This document shows positions 7,483 to 15,540 of a stretch of 41,185 nucleotides of DNA, in pieces. The position numbers and the translations under genes were made by a program. Each line of letters opens with the position of its first letter. Position 1 is the stretch's first letter. A model generated the notes under the pieces. The model saw only the letters and a program-made list of their open reading frames with translations. It searched no databases and was not told where the DNA came from. Location: assembly GCF_013359725.1 (NCBI RefSeq), contig NZ_JABFMW010000016.1:50095-91279 (forward strand). Reading direction: 5' to 3'. Origin of the DNA: Pseudarthrobacter sp. C4D7 (lineage in GTDB: Bacteria > Actinomycetota > Actinomycetes > Actinomycetales > Micrococcaceae).

Positions 7483-8784
7483 TCAGGCCCCCGTCGCAGT
7501 GTGTTGCGCCGCAGGTCCCTGGTGGGCCCCGGAGCCGGGATTGAGGCGCGGAGCGAGTTGCCGGCGCAGCCAGGCCTTGACCAGCCGTTCCCACCGCGCC
7601 GGGTCCACGTTCCATTCCTTGGTGTGCCGGGCGTGGTTGAACGTCTCGAACGTCACCATTTCCGGATTCCGCTCAGCCAGTAGGGCAGACGGCCCGTACG
7701 GGACGTACTCGTCGTCGACGCTGTGGATAATGAGGGTTGGCGTCCGGAGTTCAACGGCCCGGGACACCCAATCCATGACTTTCAGGTCCACGGGGGCCGA
7801 GAGGCCGGTAAGCCTGCGCCCCAGCGGGTGGCCCAGCATCAGCTGGCCATACCTGCCCACCAGTGACGGGATCCGGTTCAGCTGCGCGTGGTGGGCCAGC
7901 ACCGTTACCCAGTCAATGACCGGAGCATCCAGTACCATCGCCCGGATCAGGTGCCGGTGGCGGGACAGGTCCGCGGTCTGCAGGCAAATGGCCCCTCCCA
8001 TGGACCAGCCGAACAGGACGACTTCCTCGGCTCCGTTGTCCAGCGCGTACCCGATGGCGGCTTCGATGTCCTGCCACTCCGTCGACCCCAGGCCATACCG
8101 GCCGTCGTCGGCTGACGGCGCCAACCCGTCATTCCGGTAGGACACCAGCAGGCTGGTCAGGCCCAGTTCCAGTGCCGGCCCCACCGCCCGCAGCGCCTCC
8201 TGCCGGGTGGCCCCGCGGCCATGCACCATGATGGCCCAGGTCCGGGCTGTTCCCTTTGCCCGGACCAGCCAGGCGGGAGCTTTGCCGCGTTCGACGGGAA
8301 TCAGCACGTCCTCGGCGGGAATTCCGACGGCGGCCGGGTCCGGATACGTGGCACCGCTCCACCATCCCCAGCGGGCCGTGGAGAGGTCCCCGCTGTACAC
8401 GGCCTCGACCTCGCGCAGCACGGTCCGTTCGGCGGGCGAGTAGGAAACAATGCGGCCGATGCGCGCGTGGCCCTTGCCGCCGTCGAAGAAGAACCCGTAG
8501 ACACCGTCCACCGTGGTGTCGTCGTTCGCGGCCAGGATCACCTGCTGCTTCTGCCCGTCCCGGATCACGGCCAGGATTTCCTTGTCCGCCGCCCGCTGCC
8601 GGGCCGGAGTGATGACCCGGCGCGCAAAGTACACGGCGAGCGCCGAGGAGCCCGCGCCCAGGAGGCCAGCCACCGAGCCGCCCGCAATGGCTCCCCCGAT
8701 GGCCCATTTAGCTCCTGGCGACACTCCGGCGGATTCCCTGGTGGGTGCGGTCATTGCAGGGCGCGCTCGCCGGAAAGGTGCCAT
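7483..8784 (-). CDS. Membrane-anchored alpha/beta hydrolase
   Basis: The 433-residue protein has one N-terminal membrane segment (about 27-55, Gly/Ala-rich), then a variable lid-like region, then an alpha/beta hydrolase domain from about 180. The nucleophile elbow is GWSMGG with Ser261; the acid is in HSVDDEYVP and the histidine in FNHARHTKEWN. The oxyanion region HGRGATRQE resembles the YqkD/BAAT-like esterase group. The start could be ATG 8784 or ATG 8754; neither has a good Shine-Dalgarno sequence. The A/T-rich TAAGAAT stretch just upstream of 8784 suggests transcription begins close to it. It is first in the operon with the aldehyde dehydrogenase and SDR. The substrate is unknown. Confidence 0.85.
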   Translation of the reverse strand: MAPFRRARPAMTAPTRESAGVSPGAKWAIGGAIAGGSVAGLLGAGSSALAVYFARRVITPARQRAADKEILAVIRDGQKQQVILAANDDTTVDGVYGFFFDGGKGHARIGRIVSYSPAERTVLREVEAVYSGDLSTARWGWWSGATYPDPAAVGIPAEDVLIPVERGKAPAWLVRAKGTARTWAIMVHGRGATRQEALRAVGPALELGLTSLLVSYRNDGLAPSADDGRYGLGSTEWQDIEAAIGYALDNGAEEVVLFGWSMGGAICLQTADLSRHRHLIRAMVLDAPVIDWVTVLAHHAQLNRIPSLVGRYGQLMLGHPLGRRLTGLSAPVDLKVMDWVSRAVELRTPTLIIHSVDDEYVPYGPSALLAERNPEMVTFETFNHARHTKEWNVDPARWERLVKAWLRRQLAPRLNPGSGAHQGPAAQHTATGA

Positions 8785-8909
8785 GGCACTATTCTTACCG
8801 GCACCGCCGCGGATACCAGCATTCCAGCACTGCAGCGGCACGGCGCCGCGGTTTCCTGCGCCGGGTGCAGTTCACGGCGGGGTTCAGTGCGGGGGTCTGC
8901 GGGCGGGAC

Positions 8910-8924
8910 TAGGCTAAGGCCATG
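8910..8924 (+). promoter_or_regulatory. Leaderless-type promoter
   Basis: TAGGCT (8910-8915) is followed by 6 nt and the ATG at 8922, so the start codon would be the first transcribed base. Confidence 0.5.
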
Positions 8925-9413
8925 AGTGATCCCATCGTCATCCTGACTGAAGAGCCCCTGGGCGCGGAAGACCGCCTGAACATCGAGCGCCTCGTGGACG
9001 GTGCGGACAGCCGCCTCCTGGTCCTGGTCCCGGCCAATACGGAGCGGCACCTGCTGGTGGACTTCCTTGAGAACCTGTCCATGCTGGACGTTGCCAAAGC
9101 GTTCCGGGACCTGGCCGACCGCAACCCGGATGCCGCCACCGAGCGGGCGCATGCCGACGAAACCCTGGCGGCATCGCTGGTGGCGCTTGAAGGCCTGGGC
9201 TCCGGTGTGAGCGGCCAGGTGGTGGACGGCAAAGCCGTGGACGGCCTGGTGGCCAAGGTCCGCGAAACAGGCGCATCGCAGGCCGTGGTGATTACCCGGC
9301 CACACGCCGTGGCCGATACGTTCCACACCGACTGGGCCAATAAGGCCCAGGACCAACTCGGCGTCCCCGTGCTTCATCTGTACGCGGGCTCGGGATTTAT
9401 CGGCGACTCCTGA
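8922..9413 (+). CDS. Small protein with USP-like alternating alpha/beta pattern, function unknown
   Basis: I do not recognise this 163-residue protein as a named family. It is acidic and has alternating hydrophobic strands and helices (SRLLVLVPAN, then a long helical part, then QAVVITRPHAVADTF and VPVLHLYAG), a layout like the universal stress protein/Rossmann fold. No clear ATP-binding glycine motif is visible. It has no signal peptide or membrane helix. The neighbour downstream, 14 bp away, is msrB, which repairs oxidised methionine, so a stress-related role is possible but only by association. The promoter is leaderless. Confidence 0.8.
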   Translation: MSDPIVILTEEPLGAEDRLNIERLVDGADSRLLVLVPANTERHLLVDFLENLSMLDVAKAFRDLADRNPDAATERAHADETLAASLVALEGLGSGVSGQVVDGKAVDGLVAKVRETGASQAVVITRPHAVADTFHTDWANKAQDQLGVPVLHLYAGSGFIGDS

Positions 9414-9427
9414 GCGTTGAAAATGCC

Positions 9428-9946
9428 ATGAGTATCTTTGGAAACAGCATCTTCGGCAACAAGGCACCCGGCGTTGGTAACGGAACAAAGAACGGCAGCA
9501 CCCAGGAAGCTGCGGACAGCGGGGCGCCTGTCCAAAAGAGCGATGCCCAGTGGCGTGAGGAACTGACCCCGGAGGAATACCACGTCCTGCGGCAGGCGGG
9601 GACGGAACGGCCCTACACCGGCGAATACTGGGACACGCACACCGAGGGCGTGTATCAGTGCCGCGCGTGCGGCACTGAACTGTTCACCAGCACCGAGAAG
9701 TTCGACTCCCACTGCGGCTGGCCGTCCTTCTGGGCCCCCCTGGCGGAGGGCAAGGTGCGCTACATCCACGACCGGACGCTGGGCATGGAGCGGATTGAAG
9801 TCCGCTGCGCTGCCTGCGACTCCCACCTGGGCCACGTTTTCGAGGGCGAGGGTTACGGGACGCCCACGGGCCAGCGCTACTGCATTAATTCAGTCTCCCT
9901 GCGCCTTGTGGCCAAAGAGAGGGACAGCGACGGATCCCAAGGCTAG
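9428..9946 (+). CDS. msrB: Peptide-methionine (R)-S-oxide reductase MsrB
   Basis: MsrB reduces methionine-R-sulfoxide in proteins. The catalytic Cys152 lies in RYCINSVSL, the structural zinc is held by CRAC (Cys78, Cys81) and CAAC (Cys127, Cys130), and Cys96 in HCGWPSFW is a possible recycling cysteine. The enzyme domain begins at about residue 36 (QKSDAQWREELTPEEY). The first 35 residues are an unusual Gly/Asn-rich extension that opens with a repeat, SIFGNSIFGNK. No in-frame ATG, GTG or TTG is apparent closer to the domain, so the extension seems real. It lies 14 bp behind the preceding gene and is probably co-transcribed. Confidence 0.95.
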   Translation: MSIFGNSIFGNKAPGVGNGTKNGSTQEAADSGAPVQKSDAQWREELTPEEYHVLRQAGTERPYTGEYWDTHTEGVYQCRACGTELFTSTEKFDSHCGWPSFWAPLAEGKVRYIHDRTLGMERIEVRCAACDSHLGHVFEGEGYGTPTGQRYCINSVSLRLVAKERDSDGSQG

Positions 9947-9989
9947 TCAGTAAGTATCACCGGGAGTCCGCGCACCCGCTCCAGGCACT

Positions 9990-10023
9990 CCGGCCCCCTG
10001 CTGTTCCCACAGCCGGGGGCCGG
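9990..10023 (+). terminator. GC-rich terminator-like hairpin after msrB
   Basis: CCGGCCCCC (9990-9998) pairs with GGGGGCCGG (10015-10023), and inside it GCTGT pairs with ACAGC around TCCC. No T-run follows, as is common for actinobacterial terminators. The rest of the 201-bp gap before DUF6421 holds only a possible -10 TACGCT (10106-10111). Confidence 0.65.
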
Positions 10024-10147
10024 TCTCGTTCCGTCCCTACGGCCCTCAAGGCCAAGAAGTGCTTATTCATGGACATCTTGGGCATAAGTCTTGCTGGCTG
10101 CTTGTTACGCTCACCAGAGAAGCAAGCAACCAGAAAGGCAGCTGACG

Positions 10148-11515
10148 ATGACAGAGACCCTGACCACCGCCATCACCGGGATTTCCGAGCAGAACAAGGA
10201 TTGGCTGCGGCTCAAGGGTGCAGCCACCGCCCTGCAGGACCTCCAGGTTCAGGATGGTTCGGTCCCCGATCCCGCGAACCACGCGGCCGCGGCGCGGCAC
10301 GTGGAAACCATCGTGGAGGCCGTCTCTGCCCTCTCCCCTGCCTTCCCGCACGATGCCGCCTACCTGGAAGCCGTCAGCGCTGATTTCCGGGCCTGGGCCG
10401 CCGGCGGCTTCGCTGTCCCGGATTTCCTGTCGTCCCTGCTGGCGTTCCAGCCCCAGGAGCAGCGCATTGACGGCCTGCAGCACCTGGTGGTGTTTCCCAT
10501 GTACACCCAGAACGGCAGCAGCAACCGCTTGGTGGAAGCAGTCCTGGTGGAGGTCATCTGGCCCGAGTTCATCGACGGACTGGAAGCCGGCGAATACTCC
10601 AACAAGCTTTTCGTCCCGATCCGGTTCGTCGATTTCACGCCAGGCTACGACACCAACTCGGCAGTCCTTTTCCCCGAGACGGTAGCCGTCAGCCAAACCC
10701 CCACCTTCACTTGGGGCGCCATCTTCGCCGACCGCGAGGCCGCCCGGTTCCGCCGCGTGCTGAAGGCCGCCGCGGACGTTACCTCCCTTGAGCTCCCGGA
10801 GGGCGCCGCGGAACTGCTCGCTGACCAGGACCTCACCGAGGCCACCTTCGTGATGTGGGACCTGATCCACGACCGGACGCACATGCGCGGCGACCTGCCC
10901 TTCGATCCCTTCATGATCAAGCAGCGGATGCCCTACTTCCTGTACTCGCTGGAGGAACTGCGCTGCGACCTCACCGCGTTCCGCGAATCCGTCCGGATCG
11001 AAAAGGATGACGACGCCGACCCCGAGGCCCGGCGGCACGCGAAGCTCGTGCAGTACGCCATCATCTTCGACCGCATCTTCCGCTTCGCCATCACCGGCAG
11101 CCGGGTCCGTAATTACGACGGCCTGGGTGGCCAGCTCCTTTTCGCGTGGCTCCACCAGCACCATGTACTGCACTGGACGGACACCCGGCTTACCATCGAC
11201 TGGGATGAGGTGGCGGACGCTGTGATCGCCCTGGGAGCCAGCATCGATGACCTGTACTGGCGCTCCATCGACCGGCCCAAGACTGCGCACTGGCTGGCGG
11301 CCTACCAGCTGGTGTCGGCCACCGTCACGCCCAACCCGGCCTCCGTGTGGGCCAAGGGCCCGGATGCGCTGCCGCTGGCGGGGACACCCCGGGGCCTCAC
11401 GGACCAGGTCCTGGACGACGAATTCCCGCTGTCCATGTTCTACGAGGCATTGGAGAAGAAGATGCGCCCCGTCATCGAATCAACCGCCGGCATCACCGGC
11501 CACTCAGCCCTGTGA
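10148..11515 (+). CDS. DUF6421 family protein, possible metalloenzyme
   Basis: This 455-residue soluble protein matches a conserved actinobacterial family of unknown function that I recall as DUF6421. Two features stand out. First, WDLIHDRTHMRGD (His241, Asp242, His245) is followed 24 residues later by EELRCD (269-274); this recalls the HExxGH ... EECRAE zinc site of dipeptidyl-peptidase III (M49), though the first half is altered. Second, a histidine cluster HQHHVLHW lies near 336-343. ATG 10148 follows GAAAGG at 9 nt. The stop overlaps the GTG of the next SDR gene (GTGA), and a threonine-aldolase-like gene follows, so the three look like one module. Metal binding is inference. Confidence 0.82.
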   Translation: MTETLTTAITGISEQNKDWLRLKGAATALQDLQVQDGSVPDPANHAAAARHVETIVEAVSALSPAFPHDAAYLEAVSADFRAWAAGGFAVPDFLSSLLAFQPQEQRIDGLQHLVVFPMYTQNGSSNRLVEAVLVEVIWPEFIDGLEAGEYSNKLFVPIRFVDFTPGYDTNSAVLFPETVAVSQTPTFTWGAIFADREAARFRRVLKAAADVTSLELPEGAAELLADQDLTEATFVMWDLIHDRTHMRGDLPFDPFMIKQRMPYFLYSLEELRCDLTAFRESVRIEKDDDADPEARRHAKLVQYAIIFDRIFRFAITGSRVRNYDGLGGQLLFAWLHQHHVLHWTDTRLTIDWDEVADAVIALGASIDDLYWRSIDRPKTAHWLAAYQLVSATVTPNPASVWAKGPDALPLAGTPRGLTDQVLDDEFPLSMFYEALEKKMRPVIESTAGITGHSAL

Positions 11516-12258
11516 CCGGTTCCGGCACCGCTGCCGCCGCCCACGCCACCGGGTCCCTGACAGTCCTGGTGGCGGGCGGCAGCGGCGCGTCCGGCGTCGC
11601 TGTTGCGCGCGCACTGGCTGCGGCCGGTCACCGCGTGGCCACCGTGGGATCGGAACAGGCCAGGATCGCGGCGGCGGCGGAAATGGCGGGCGACGGCGTC
11701 ACCCCCTTCACGTGCGACCTCGCCAATTTCCAGGCCGTCCGGCAGCTTCGTGCCGAGGTCAGTGCCGCCTCCGGGCCGGTGGACGCTGTGATCCACCTGG
11801 TGGGTGGCTGGCGCGGGGCCAAGGGCATCGCCGACCAGTCCGACGACGATTGGGATTTCCTGCAGCGCGGGGCCATCACCACACTGCGCAACGTGTCGCG
11901 CGTCTTCTTCGACGACATCGCCGCATCACCATCCGGCCGGTTCGCCATGGTGTCCTCCACGGCCCTGGACAAACCAACCGCGGCGGTGGCCAGCTACGTT
12001 GCGGCGAAGGCCGCCGCAGAGGCCTGGACCATGGCCGTGGCCGATGGCTTCCGCCGGGCCGCGGGGGACGGGGGCAGTCCGGCGGCAGCCAGCATCCTGG
12101 TGGTCAAAGCCCTGGTTGACGACGAACTGCGCCGCGCCCACCCCGAGCGGAAGTTCCCGGGGGCCACGGACGTGGCTGACCTGGCCGCCGCCGTCGTACG
12201 CCTTTTCGATACGCCGGCCGCGGAACTCAATGGAGCCCGGATCCGGCTGGCGGACTGA
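11512..12258 (+). CDS. SDR-family oxidoreductase in the DUF6421 operon
   Basis: This 248-residue SDR starts at GTG 11512, which overlaps the DUF6421 stop by 4 bp (GTGA), so translation is coupled. The dinucleotide site is AGGSGASG (21-28), and the catalytic pair is Tyr162/Lys166 in SYVAAKAAA with Ser148 or Ser149. The usual NNAG strand motif is replaced by HLVGG (95-99), and the cofactor loop lacks the canonical TGxxxGIG spacing, so it is a divergent member. Because it is physically coupled to DUF6421 and followed by a PLP enzyme, a shared substrate is likely. The reaction is unknown. Confidence 0.85.
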   Translation: MTGSGTAAAAHATGSLTVLVAGGSGASGVAVARALAAAGHRVATVGSEQARIAAAAEMAGDGVTPFTCDLANFQAVRQLRAEVSAASGPVDAVIHLVGGWRGAKGIADQSDDDWDFLQRGAITTLRNVSRVFFDDIAASPSGRFAMVSSTALDKPTAAVASYVAAKAAAEAWTMAVADGFRRAAGDGGSPAAASILVVKALVDDELRRAHPERKFPGATDVADLAAAVVRLFDTPAAELNGARIRLAD

Positions 12259-12276
12259 TTCCCGCCCCACCGTACC

Positions 12277-12291
12277 TAGACTGGAAGCGTG
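12277..12291 (+). promoter_or_regulatory. Leaderless-type promoter
   Basis: TAGACT (12277-12282) is followed by 6 nt and the GTG at 12289. This gives the PLP enzyme gene its own start even though it lies only 30 bp behind the SDR gene. Confidence 0.5.
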
Positions 12292-13398
12292 AGCAACCCT
12301 ATGACGACAACAGCAGAAACAGGCGCGGCGCAGCGGCTGCACGACCCCAGCGTGCGCGGCTTTGCCTCCGACAACTACTCCGGCGTCCACCCCGAGGTGC
12401 TGGCAGCCCTGGCCGCCGCCAATGAGGGGCACCAGGTGTCCTATGGCGAGGATGATTACACCGCCCGCCTGCACGAACTCATGGTTGACCACTTCGGCCC
12501 GGGTATCGAGTGCTTCCCGGTCTTCAACGGCACCGGCGCCAATGTCCTGGCCCTGCAGTCCCTGCTCCCCCGCTGGGGAGCCGTGGTGTGCGCCAGCACC
12601 GCCCACATCAACATGGACGAAAACGGCGCGCCCGAACGGATCGGAGGCATCAAACTGCTGCAGGTCCCGACGCCGGACGGCAAGCTGACCCCGGAGCTGA
12701 TCGACCGCGAGGCCTGGGGCTGGGGTGACGAGCACCGCGCCCAGCCGCTGGCCGTCTCCATCACCCAGACCACGGAGCTGGGCACGTGCTACACGCCGGA
12801 GGAAGTGCGGGCCATCGCAGACCATGTCCACGCGAAGGGCATGAAGCTGCACATGGACGGGGCACGGCTGGCCAATGCTGCCGCCCACCTGGACCTTCCC
12901 CTGCGCGCCTTCACCAGGGACGCCGGTGTGGACATCCTCTCCTTCGGCGGCACCAAGAACGGGCTGCTTTTCGGTGAAGTGGTGGTGGCCCTGAACCCCG
13001 AGGCCGCCCACGGCCTGGTCTACCTGCGCAAGATGAACATGCAGCTGGCATCCAAAATGAGGTTCCTGTCCGCCCAGTTCATCGCCCTGCTGGACGGCGG
13101 CCTCTGGCTGCACTCCGCCTCGCATGCCAACGCCATGGCCGCCCGGCTGCGCGCCGCCGTCGACACCATTGAGGGCGTCCGCCCCACCCAGAAGACGGAG
13201 TCCAACGGCGTCTTCGCCATCCTTCCACCCGGTGTAGCAGACCGCCTGCGCAGTACCTTCCGCTTCTACGATTGGGACGAGGCAGCACGGGAAGTCCGCT
13301 GGATGTGCTCCTTCGACACCACTGAGGAGGATGTTGATGCCTTCGCCGCCGCGATCCGCGAAGAACTGCGGGACCACCGGGACAGCCAGGGAGTCTAA
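12289..13398 (+). CDS. Threonine aldolase family PLP-dependent enzyme
   Basis: This 369-residue fold-type I PLP enzyme belongs to the low-specificity threonine aldolase/beta-eliminating lyase family. The PLP lysine is Lys223 in SFGGTKNG, the aspartate contacting the pyridine nitrogen is Asp190 in HMDGARLA, and the ring-stacking histidine is His106 in STAHINMDE. The N-terminal stretch FASDNYSGVHPEV is a family signature. It would cleave a beta-hydroxy amino acid to glycine plus an aldehyde, or carry out a related reaction. Position directly after DUF6421 and the SDR suggests a pathway in which a carbonyl product is reduced or an amino alcohol oxidised. Family call secure, substrate open. Confidence 0.92.
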   Translation: MSNPMTTTAETGAAQRLHDPSVRGFASDNYSGVHPEVLAALAAANEGHQVSYGEDDYTARLHELMVDHFGPGIECFPVFNGTGANVLALQSLLPRWGAVVCASTAHINMDENGAPERIGGIKLLQVPTPDGKLTPELIDREAWGWGDEHRAQPLAVSITQTTELGTCYTPEEVRAIADHVHAKGMKLHMDGARLANAAAHLDLPLRAFTRDAGVDILSFGGTKNGLLFGEVVVALNPEAAHGLVYLRKMNMQLASKMRFLSAQFIALLDGGLWLHSASHANAMAARLRAAVDTIEGVRPTQKTESNGVFAILPPGVADRLRSTFRFYDWDEAAREVRWMCSFDTTEEDVDAFAAAIREELRDHRDSQGV

Positions 13399-13444
13399 GC
13401 ATCCGCCGACGGCGAGCCTTCCTGCCCTGCCCCGTCACGCCCCG

Positions 13445-13459
13445 TAATCTGCCAAGGTG
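13445..13459 (+). promoter_or_regulatory. Leaderless-type promoter of the DUF3000 gene
   Basis: TAATCT (13445-13450) is followed by 6 nt and GTG at 13457, with no Shine-Dalgarno sequence. Confidence 0.5.
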
Positions 13460-14146
13460 AACGCACTTGACCAGGTTCCCCCGGATTTTCTCCACGCCTT
13501 GGGAACCCTCAGGAAAGCCCAGTGCCGCAAGGAACTGCGCCTCGCGGAAATTCCCGCCCCTGCCCGCCTGGCACCCTTCGCCGTCGCCCTTGGCGCGGAG
13601 GTGATGGCCCCCGGCGCCCACACCCCGTCCACCCCCGTGCACGGACCGGCAGCTTTGGCCTTCGCTGCAGCCTCCGGCACCGCGGCCGACGCCGCCGACG
13701 AGGACGAAACGGAGCTCGCCACGGGACGGTTCATCCTGCTGCACGATCCCGACGGGTCAGCAGTCTGGGACGGCGGGTTCCGCATCGTCACCTACATCCG
13801 GGCCGAGCTGGAACCCGAAATGGGCAACGACCAAATGCTGGGAACCGTGGCGTGGACGTGGCTGGTGGAAGCGCTGGAGAACCACAAGGCCGAATACCGC
13901 GCCGCCGGCGGAACGGCCACCCGCGTCCTCTCGGAAAGTTTCGGCACCCTGTCCGGGCGACCGGGGTCCATCGACATTGAACTCCGGGCCTCCTGGACGC
14001 CCGATTCGTCCGATATCCAGGCGCACCTGGAGGCCTGGTCCGACATGGTGTGCATGTTCGCGGGCCTGCCACCGTTGCCCGATGGCGTGACAGCGCTTCC
14101 GCCCCGGCGCCGGGGTCCGCAGGGCGGTTATGGGCCGGCCCGGTAA
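13457..14146 (+). CDS. DUF3000 domain-containing protein
   Basis: This 229-residue protein matches the actinobacterial DUF3000 family, which has no established function. An N-terminal helix is followed by an Ala-rich part, a conserved core (GRFILLHDPDGSAVWDGGFR, then TYIRAELEPEM) and a C-terminal part with WSDMVCMFAGLPPLP. It sits directly upstream of the HRDC ribonuclease D gene, an arrangement I recall from M. tuberculosis (Rv2680-Rv2681). The adjacency suggests a role linked to RNA metabolism, but that is inference. GTG 13457 is probably leaderless. Confidence 0.88.
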   Translation: MNALDQVPPDFLHALGTLRKAQCRKELRLAEIPAPARLAPFAVALGAEVMAPGAHTPSTPVHGPAALAFAAASGTAADAADEDETELATGRFILLHDPDGSAVWDGGFRIVTYIRAELEPEMGNDQMLGTVAWTWLVEALENHKAEYRAAGGTATRVLSESFGTLSGRPGSIDIELRASWTPDSSDIQAHLEAWSDMVCMFAGLPPLPDGVTALPPRRRGPQGGYGPAR

Positions 14147-14161
14147 ACTGGGGGCATCATG
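14144..14161 (+). promoter_or_regulatory. Possible -10 element for RNase D
   Basis: TAAACT (14144-14149) overlaps the end of the DUF3000 gene and lies 9 nt before the ATG at 14159, so the transcript would have almost no leader. GGGGG (14150-14154) could alternatively act as a short Shine-Dalgarno sequence. Confidence 0.4.
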
Positions 14162-15493
14162 ACCCCAAACATTCCGGAAAACACCACAGCCGGCGTCCCG
14201 GCTGCTGCTGCCGCAACCCACATCACGGTGGAAGGCTTTGACAGCCCCATCCCCGAAATCATCGACCTCGACGCACCCCGGGACGGCGTTCCCCTGGTCA
14301 TCGAAACCCAGTCAGGCCTGGAGCGCTGCGCCGCCGCCATCGCCGCAGGCACCGGGCCGGCAGGGGTTGACGCCGAGCGCGCATCCGGGTTCCGGTACGG
14401 GCAGCGCGCCTTCCTGGTCCAGATCCGGCGCGAAGGTGCCGGGACCTGGCTGATCGATCCCGAACCGTTCGGCAACCTGGAGATCATCAATGACGCCCTG
14501 CGCGGCGTCGAGTGGATCCTGCACGCCGCCAGCCAGGACCTGCCCTGCCTGTCCGAACTGGGGATGTGGCCGGACAAGCTGTTCGACACCGAACTCGCCG
14601 CCCGCCTGGCCGGGCTCCCCCGGGTTGGCCTCGCCGCGGTTATCGAACAGCTGCTGGGATTCGGGCTTGCCAAGGAACACTCCGCCGCCGACTGGTCCAC
14701 CCGCCCACTTCCGGAGCCGTGGCTGCGCTACGCCGCCCTGGACGTCGAGGTCCTCACGGAGCTGCGCGAGGAACTCATTGAGTTGCTCCAGGCCGACGGG
14801 AAGCTGGAGTACGCCGAGCAGGAATTTGCCGCCATCCTGGCCGCCGGCATCGCCCCGCCCCGGGTTGACCCTTGGCGGAAGACCTCCGGCCTGCACCAGA
14901 TCCGGGACCGCCGCCAGCTCGCCGCCGTCCGGGAGCTGTGGCTGGAACGCGATTCGCTGGCGCAAAAACGCGACGTAGCACCGGGCAGGCTCATTCCGGA
15001 TTCAGCACTTGTTGCAGCGGCGAAGGCCATGCCCGCCACCGTCCCGCAGCTGCTCAGCACCAAGGGGTTCCATGGCCGCGCTGCCCAGCGAGAAGCTCCC
15101 CGCTGGCTGCGCTGCATTGCCGCCGCAAGGGACATGGAGGACCTCCCGCCGCTGCACCTGCCCACCAACGCCCCGCCGCCCCCCAGGGTCTGGGCAGACC
15201 GCGACCCCGAGGCGGCCGCCAGGCTGGCCACGGCCCGGCCGCTTCTCCAGGCGAAGGCCGAGGAGCTGAACCTCCCCTTGGAAAACCTGCTGACGCCGGA
15301 CTACCTGCGGCGCGTGGCATGGCGGCCTCCCGCGGACGTCACCGAAGACTCGATCGCCGCTGAGCTGCGGGCGCTGGGGGCCCGCGGGTGGCAGGTTGAC
15401 CTGGCCGCACCGCTGATTGCCGGCGCGTTCCTCGACCCCCAGCCGCTGGCGCCCAAGGATCCCAAACCCGCTGCTGCGGCCGGCGGCCAGTAG
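14159..15493 (+). CDS. rnd: HRDC-domain ribonuclease D (DEDDy 3'-5' exonuclease)
   Basis: The 444-residue protein has an RNase D exonuclease domain (about 45-215) and a C-terminal HRDC domain (about 235-315). The DEDDy residues are visible: Asp71 and Glu73 in GVDAERASG, Asp127 in HAASQDLPCL, and Tyr191 and Asp195 in YAALDVEVL. The HRDC part includes LWLERDSLAQKRDVAP. RNase D trims the 3' ends of tRNA precursors and other stable RNAs. It follows the DUF3000 gene by 12 bp. An N-terminal extension of about 40 residues before the exonuclease core is Ala/Thr-rich. Confidence 0.93.
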   Translation: MTPNIPENTTAGVPAAAAATHITVEGFDSPIPEIIDLDAPRDGVPLVIETQSGLERCAAAIAAGTGPAGVDAERASGFRYGQRAFLVQIRREGAGTWLIDPEPFGNLEIINDALRGVEWILHAASQDLPCLSELGMWPDKLFDTELAARLAGLPRVGLAAVIEQLLGFGLAKEHSAADWSTRPLPEPWLRYAALDVEVLTELREELIELLQADGKLEYAEQEFAAILAAGIAPPRVDPWRKTSGLHQIRDRRQLAAVRELWLERDSLAQKRDVAPGRLIPDSALVAAAKAMPATVPQLLSTKGFHGRAAQREAPRWLRCIAAARDMEDLPPLHLPTNAPPPPRVWADRDPEAAARLATARPLLQAKAEELNLPLENLLTPDYLRRVAWRPPADVTEDSIAAELRALGARGWQVDLAAPLIAGAFLDPQPLAPKDPKPAAAAGGQ

Positions 15494-15511
15494 CCGGCCC
15501 CAACCCGGCCC

Positions 15512-15540
15512 TTGCAGGCTAAGTTACTCACGAGTAACAT
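15512..15540 (+). promoter_or_regulatory. Promoter of the fadA-fadB operon
   Basis: TTGCAG (15512-15517) and TAACAT (15535-15540) are separated by 17 bp. The predicted transcription start is near 15547, giving a leader of about 69 nt. Confidence 0.5.
15523..15538 (+). promoter_or_regulatory. Palindromic operator overlapping the fadA promoter
   Basis: GTTACTC (15523-15529) and GAGTAAC (15532-15538) form a perfect inverted repeat around AC. It covers the promoter spacer and the first four bases of the -10 box, so a bound protein would block RNA polymerase. The shape resembles binding sites of TetR-family regulators of acyl-CoA metabolism in actinobacteria. No regulator gene is adjacent. Confidence 0.7.

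Noticed and set aside
10067..11290. Long minus-strand frame opposite DUF6421 (407 codons), and similar frames opposite fadA and the aldolase gene
   Set aside because: The translations are unrelated to any family and have no ribosome binding site. The plus-strand genes have coupled starts and recognisable motifs.
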